A DNA stretch of 33,284 bases from Oscillospiraceae bacterium (GTDB taxonomy: Bacteria; Bacillota; Clostridia; Oscillospirales; Oscillospiraceae): assembly GCA_017449185.1 (NCBI GenBank), contig JAFSJZ010000096.1:1-33284 (forward strand). Reading direction: 5' to 3'. Under the pieces are notes generated by a model. The model ran no database searches. It was not told the origin of the DNA and worked only from the letters and a program-made list of their open reading frames with translations. The position numbers and the translations under genes were made by a program. Every line of letters begins with the position of its first letter. The stretch's first letter is position 1. Positions 29,503 to 33,284 of this stretch are shown here, piece after piece.

Positions 29503-30516
29503 TTATTCCTTTTCTTCCTCGATCAGCCGGTCGACGAAGCCGAACAGCTCGCCGCTGACGGCGTCGTTGAGGCGGTTCGAGCCGTTGAACATCACCGCCG
29601 CACAGAGATCCTGCGTCAGCGAGAGCGTCCAGTAGGAGATGAAGCCCTCGTTGCCCCCGGTATGGCAGACCTGGTCGGGGATGTGGTCGTCCCGGCCGAT
29701 GCAGAGGCCGTAGCCGTCCAGCACCGGCGTCACCATGCGCCGCGCGGTCTCTTGTTTCAGCAGGCCGCCCTCGCGGACGCTCCTCGACAGCGCGAGGCCG
29801 AGCTTCGTCAGCTCGGTCGGCGTCGTCCACATGCCCGCGGCGGCGTGCTCGGGATAATAATGGTAGCCGTGCGCGGGGTCCTCCCGGTACGCGAGCCGGC
29901 CGCCGAAGGCGGCATGGGATACCAGATCTCCGTCCAGCGGCTGGAAAAAGCCGGTGCGCTCGAGACCCAGGGGCGCGGCGATCTCTTCGGCAAAGGCTTC
30001 GCGCAGCGTCGTTCCCGTGAGACGCTCAAACGCGAGCTGTGCAAGCGTGATCCCGCCGCCGGAATACATAAACTGCTTTCCGCAGGGCTTGATCCTGCGG
30101 ATGCGCGGCGTGTTCCCGCGTCCGGACAGCACGTCCTCCAAGGTGAGAGGCGCGTGATCCGCGCGGTAGCCCGGAAAGCCGTGGACGTTGAAGCCCGCGG
30201 TGTGGCTCAGCAGCGCGGAGAAGCTCAGAGGGCTCTTGGCGAACTCCGGCACGACCCCGGAAACGTCCGCGTCGAGATCGAGGAGGCCCTTGTCGACATA
30301 GCGAAGCAGCGTCATGGCGAACATCGGCTTGCTGACGGACGCCGCCTGAAAGAGCATATCCGCCTCTACCGGAAAGTCCTGCCCGAAGCGTCCGCTGCCG
30401 GCGCAGAAGGTCTCGAGCTCACCGCCCTTGGCGAGGGCCAGGCTCACGCCGTAGCTCTTTGCGCCGCGGAGCTTCAGCAGGGCGTGCAGATCTGTGCCGT
30501 GAAAGGTCTTTTCCAT
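29503..30516 (-). CDS. Class C beta-lactamase-like serine hydrolase
   Basis: The product has 337 residues. Start MEKTFHG at 30516 has GAGAGGA upstream; the longer frame is not needed. Family motifs: ASVSKPM (SxxK), YSGGG (a YxN-like position, with Gly in place of Asn), and HTGGNEG (HTG/KTG-like). There is no signal peptide, so it is probably cytoplasmic and more likely an esterase or peptidase of the beta-lactamase family than a resistance enzyme. It stands alone between the PadR pair and the GNAT gene. Confidence 0.88.
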   Translation of the reverse strand: MEKTFHGTDLHALLKLRGAKSYGVSLALAKGGELETFCAGSGRFGQDFPVEADMLFQAASVSKPMFAMTLLRYVDKGLLDLDADVSGVVPEFAKSPLSFSALLSHTAGFNVHGFPGYRADHAPLTLEDVLSGRGNTPRIRRIKPCGKQFMYSGGGITLAQLAFERLTGTTLREAFAEEIAAPLGLERTGFFQPLDGDLVSHAAFGGRLAYREDPAHGYHYYPEHAAAGMWTTPTELTKLGLALSRSVREGGLLKQETARRMVTPVLDGYGLCIGRDDHIPDQVCHTGGNEGFISYWTLSLTQDLCAAVMFNGSNRLNDAVSGELFGFVDRLIEEEKE

Positions 30517-30556
30517 GTTCGTTCCTCTCCCTTCCCGCCGCCCCGCGCATCGGGGC

Positions 30557-31096
30557 TCAGCGGAGATCCTTGTGATAATACAGCATCGTATAGGCCTCGC
30601 CGTCTCGCTCGTCGACGAGCTCCTCGCCGCGGTCAAAGACAAAGCCGAAGGCGCGGATCAGCGCGTTGGAGGCCTCGTTCTGCTCGCGCGCGCAGGCGAC
30701 AAAGCGCTCCGCTCCCATCTCGTCGCGGCAGAAAGTACACAGCGCCGAGAGGATCTCGCGTCCGTAGCCGCGGCGCCAGAAGTCCGGGCCGAGCGCAACG
30801 CCCGTCTCCCCCCAGACCCCGTCCTCCAGCGGCTCGACGCCGGCCCAGCCGATCGCGCGGCCGCTCGCCTTTTCCTCGACGGTGTACTTGAAGGGGTGCG
30901 TTTTTTCCCATGCAAGGGTGCGCTCCATGCGCGCGCGGGCGCTCTCCTCGTCCGCCGTGGGGGACCAGAACATCCAGCGCGCCGCCTCCGGGCGGGACCA
31001 GATGATCTCGTAGAGATCGCGCCAGTCTTCCATGCGGCTCCTGCGCAGCAGCAGCCGCGGCGTTTCGATCGTATCGGGCGCGGGTTTTTGATCCAT
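30557..31096 (-). CDS. GNAT acetyltransferase, RimJ/RimL-like
   Basis: The product has 179 residues from MDQKPAP; GGAG is 8 bases before this ATG, while the other ATG 6 bases upstream (31102) is too close to it. Typical features: IETPRLLLRRSRMEDW at the start, GRAIGWAGVEPLEDGVWGETGVALGPDFWRRGYG (acetyl-CoA loop RRGYG) and NEASNALIRAFGF. It should transfer an acetyl group to an N-terminus or small amine. Own promoter at 31119-31147. Confidence 0.9.
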   Translation of the reverse strand: MDQKPAPDTIETPRLLLRRSRMEDWRDLYEIIWSRPEAARWMFWSPTADEESARARMERTLAWEKTHPFKYTVEEKASGRAIGWAGVEPLEDGVWGETGVALGPDFWRRGYGREILSALCTFCRDEMGAERFVACAREQNEASNALIRAFGFVFDRGEELVDERDGEAYTMLYYHKDLR

Positions 31097-31118
31097 GTTC
31101 ATCGCTCCATTCGTCCTT

Positions 31119-31147
31119 AAGATAGCATAAGAGGCCGCGATTGACAA
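31119..31147 (-). promoter_or_regulatory. Promoter of the GNAT gene
   Basis: On the minus strand TTGTCA (31142-31147), 17 bases, TATCTT (31119-31124). The implied leader is only 10-16 bases long, which supports the start at 31096. Confidence 0.65.
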
Positions 31148-31178
31148 CGCGGAGGCGCAAAAAACTTTGCCCGGGTGC

Positions 31179-31208
31179 TTGTATGTTGCGGAGGCCTTGT
31201 GATAAAAT
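31179..31208 (+). promoter_or_regulatory. Promoter of the phosphate acyltransferase gene
   Basis: TTGTAT (31179-31184), 18 bases, TAAAAT (31203-31208), about 65 bases before the start. It lies close to the divergent GNAT promoter. Confidence 0.5.
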
Positions 31209-31273
31209 AGCAGGGTAAACAAGCCGCCTCGTGCGGATAAAACGGAGAATACAGCTCAAGGAGGACTGCCATC

Positions 31274-32221
31274 ATGAACGAAAAATATCTGACCGGCTTT
31301 GAGGGCATCGTCGAAAAGGCCAAGGGCGTGGACCGCCCGATGCGTGTGGTCATCGCCGCCGCGGACGCGGAGAACATCGTCAAGGGCGCTTTCATGGCTC
31401 AGGACGCCGGCTTTGTCGAGCCGATCCTCGTCGGCAACGAGCACAAGATCCGCGCCGTGCTCGACGCCATCGGCGAGTCCGCGCGCGAGGTACAGGTCAT
31501 CGACGCCTCCGGCGGCGACAGCTCGATCCAGTTCGCGATCGAGATGATCAACTCCGGCGACGCCGACTGCCTGATGCGCGGCAATTCCAGCACGCGCGAC
31601 TTCCTCATGCCCGTGCTGAACAAGTCCAACCACCTCATCAAGGAAGACACGCTCGTCACGCACGTCGTGTTCCTGAAGGTGCCGGGGATGCAGCGTCTGC
31701 TCGCGATCTCGGACGTGACGCTGCTGATCAACCCGCCGATGGACGCGCGCAAGCAGGTCGTGAAGAACATGGTCAAGGCGCTCAACGCCTTCGACGTTCA
31801 TCATCCGAACATCGCGCTGCTCGCGCTCGTCGAGAAGCCCAGCTATCAGATGCGCGATACGGTCGAGGACCAGACCATGGTGCGCGAGAACAACAGCTCC
31901 CGCCCGATCGCCGACTGCAACCTCGTCGGCCCGATCGCCTACGACCTGATCGTCAGCAAGGAGGCCGCGCGCCTCAAGGGCTACGACTGCGACTGCTGCG
32001 GCGAGTTCGACGGCATCGTCGTGCCGAACCTCGCCACCGGCAACGTGATGGTCAAGGTCCTGCAGCACAACGCCGGGGCCAAGGGCTGCGGCGTGCTCGT
32101 CGGCGCGAAGATCCCCGTCGCGATCACCTCGCGCTCCGACGATCCGGAGCAGGCCTTCTATTCGCTGGCCGCCTGCGCCGCGATGTGGGACGCCCCCGCG
32201 TACAAGAAGATCTTCGACTGA
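31274..32221 (+). CDS. Phosphate acetyl/butyryltransferase family protein
   Basis: The product has 315 residues; a perfect AAGGAGG site at 31258-31264. It matches the PTA/PTB family: AAADAENIVKGAFMAQDAGFVEP near the N-terminus, MINSGDADCLMRGNSSTRDFL, HVVFLKVPGMQRLLAISDV, NPPMDARKQV and a C-terminal GVLVGAKIPVAITSRSDDPEQAFYSLA. It converts acyl-CoA and phosphate to acyl phosphate and CoA, typical for butyrate or acetate formation. No kinase partner (buk/ackA) follows; it is single and ends at a terminator. The substrate (butyryl or acetyl) cannot be decided. Confidence 0.9.
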   Translation: MNEKYLTGFEGIVEKAKGVDRPMRVVIAAADAENIVKGAFMAQDAGFVEPILVGNEHKIRAVLDAIGESAREVQVIDASGGDSSIQFAIEMINSGDADCLMRGNSSTRDFLMPVLNKSNHLIKEDTLVTHVVFLKVPGMQRLLAISDVTLLINPPMDARKQVVKNMVKALNAFDVHHPNIALLALVEKPSYQMRDTVEDQTMVRENNSSRPIADCNLVGPIAYDLIVSKEAARLKGYDCDCCGEFDGIVVPNLATGNVMVKVLQHNAGAKGCGVLVGAKIPVAITSRSDDPEQAFYSLAACAAMWDAPAYKKIFD

Positions 32222-32239
32222 TTTTTCCGCATAATAAAA

Positions 32240-32269
32240 AAGACGGTGAAACGAAAGTTTCACCGTCTT
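32240..32269. terminator. Bidirectional terminator between convergent genes
   Basis: A perfect 13-bp stem (32240-32252 with 32257-32269) and GAAA loop, with T- and A-rich flanks on both sides. It ends both the acyltransferase (+) and thiN (-). Confidence 0.92.
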
Positions 32270-32277
32270 CTTTGTTT

Positions 32278-32910
32278 TCAAGGGATCTGCGCTCTGCGTA
32301 CCCGGATGAGCAGCACGCGGCCCTCGCCCACGCGGATCCGGGCCGTTTGGCCGGGGAGCGGCTCGTTGCTCACGCCCAGCGAGCTGTCGCAGGGCAGCGC
32401 GGCATCGAACAGCGGGTATTTCGCGCCCGTGACCGTGATCTTGCCTGCCGAGCCGTCGAGATTGACGAGCGAGAAGTAGGGGAAGGCGTCCGTCACCTCG
32501 GCCGTGTCGGAGACGATCTCCATCTCGGAGCAGTCGTCGACGATCAGGGCCTTCGCGCCCGCGCCGTCGAGCATCAGCGCCAGGCCGAGGTTGCCCAGCG
32601 TGTGGTCGAGCCGCGCGCCGACGGCGCCCAGCAGCAGAAAATCCCGGAAGCCGCGGCGCAGCGCCTCCTTCGCGGCGAAATACGTGTCGGTGTCGTCCTT
32701 CTCGTGCGGCAGGACGATCGTCTCGACCGCCGCGTGCGGGTTTTCATGCGAGTCGAAGTCGCCGACGATCAGGTCGGGCGCTCTGCCGAGCGCGTCGGCG
32801 TGCCGCAGGCCGCAGTCGCAGTAGATGAAGAAATCGTCCTCGCGCAGACAGGCGCGGATCTCCTCCGAGCGCTCGATCGGCGCGCCGCCGATGATCACGC
32901 AGCGTCTCAT
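32278..32910 (-). CDS. thiN: Thiamine pyrophosphokinase
   Basis: The product has 210 residues from MRRCVIIGG, overlapping the metK stop as ATGA. Family motifs: [37 protein letters not shown] (Mg site DxT) and [15 protein letters not shown]. It transfers pyrophosphate from ATP to thiamine, giving thiamine diphosphate. The coupling to metK may only be a shared transcript. Confidence 0.93.
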   Translation of the reverse strand: MRRCVIIGGAPIERSEEIRACLREDDFFIYCDCGLRHADALGRAPDLIVGDFDSHENPHAAVETIVLPHEKDDTDTYFAAKEALRRGFRDFLLLGAVGARLDHTLGNLGLALMLDGAGAKALIVDDCSEMEIVSDTAEVTDAFPYFSLVNLDGSAGKITVTGAKYPLFDAALPCDSSLGVSNEPLPGQTARIRVGEGRVLLIRVRRAQIP

Positions 32911-33284
32911 TCCAGCGCCTCCAGCGCGGCCTTGAGCGCCGCGGCGCGGGAAGTGTCCTCCCACTTCACGCCCAGATCCTCGCGCCCCATGTGGCCGTAG
33001 GCGGCGAGGGAACGGTAGATCGGGCGGCGCAGCTCGAGGTCGCGGATGATGGCCGTGGGGCGCAGGTCGAAGACCTGCTCGACGGCCTTCGCCAGCCGCG
33101 CGTCGTCCGCCATGCCCGTGCCGAAGGTCTCCACGAGGACGGACACGGGATGCGCCACGCCGATGGCGTAGGCCAGCTGCACCTGGCAGCGCTCGGCCAG
33201 ACCGGCGGCCACGACGGTCTTGGCCACCCAGCGGGCGGCGTAGGCCGCGCTGCGGTCGACCTTCGTCGGATCCTTGCCGGAGAA
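32907..33284 (-). CDS. metK: S-adenosylmethionine synthetase, C-terminal part (5' end outside window)
   Basis: The frame is open to the right window edge; 125 codons visible. Its start in the window reads [19 protein letters not shown], the highly conserved MetK motif ([15 protein letters not shown]), followed by [24 protein letters not shown] and YGHMGRED near the C-terminus. It makes S-adenosylmethionine from methionine and ATP. The N-terminal two thirds lie beyond the window. Confidence 0.97.
   Translation of the reverse strand, partial: FSGKDPTKVDRSAAYAARWVAKTVVAAGLAERCQVQLAYAIGVAHPVSVLVETFGTGMADDARLAKAVEQVFDLRPTAIIRDLELRRPIYRSLAAYGHMGREDLGVKWEDTSRAAALKAALEALE

Overview
This window reads as a high-GC Firmicute, most likely an anaerobic gut-type Clostridia (Oscillospirales-like). 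The grounds are Shine-Dalgarno-rich gene starts, many LxAC lipoproteins, a phosphate acyltransferase of the Ptb/Pta type, RsbW/STAS/SpoIIE-type partner-switching proteins and short terminators. No species can be named from the sequence alone. Almost everything is on the minus strand.

Layout, right to left (the direction of transcription). Positions 33284-26338 hold ordinary genes: the 3' end of metK, thiN, a convergent plus-strand phosphate acyl/butyryltransferase, a GNAT acetyltransferase, a class-C beta-lactamase-like serine hydrolase, a PadR regulator with a DUF2812 membrane protein, and a MotA/MotB-like pair ending at a perfect terminator. Positions 26337-25735 are a relatively AT-rich, gene-free gap. 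From 25734 to 3101 come 24 same-strand genes with gaps of at most 89 bases and several ATGA overlaps, probably one very long operon. Its parts are: a thiaminase-I-like protein; a large lipoprotein; three STAS proteins interleaved with two degenerate kinase-like proteins; a lipoprotein with cystatin-like repeats; a membrane PP2C/SpoIIE phosphatase; a protein resembling ferredoxin-dependent bilin reductases; a ParB-like/HAD fusion and a stand-alone HAD protein; an RsbW-like kinase; a MATE transporter fused to an RsbW-like ATPase; a YdcF-like lipoprotein; a chimeric remnant ORF; two VanX-type D-Ala-D-Ala dipeptidases (one fused to a DUF3089 hydrolase); a PRPP synthetase; and the NHLM-type export set (short HlyD-like protein, C39-peptidase ABC transporter, second ABC transporter), followed by an unknown protein and a receiver-SARP-like regulator.

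Positions 3100-1 hold three separately promoted genes: a repeat-rich lipoprotein and two very small proteins. The two small proteins are the most striking content. Each has a double-glycine leader of the type cut by C39 peptidase transporters, but the cargo is a complete peptidoglycan-binding domain (LysM, 336-542) or the beginning of a CW_7/Cpl-7-like wall-binding repeat (1-133, cut by the window edge). No RiPP-modifying enzyme is visible.

All three of these genes share one promoter architecture: two TGTGACG-like heptads 4 bases apart (11-base period), then exactly 10 bases, then a -10 box. That is the layout expected for SARP-type activators, and the operon ends with such a regulator. My working model is a wall-directed secretion system: the two-ABC exporter releases small wall-binding domains, dipeptidases and lipoproteins act at the envelope, and a partner-switching phosphorelay plus a SARP-like regulator control it. 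Individual family calls come from motif reading. The system-level model is inference.
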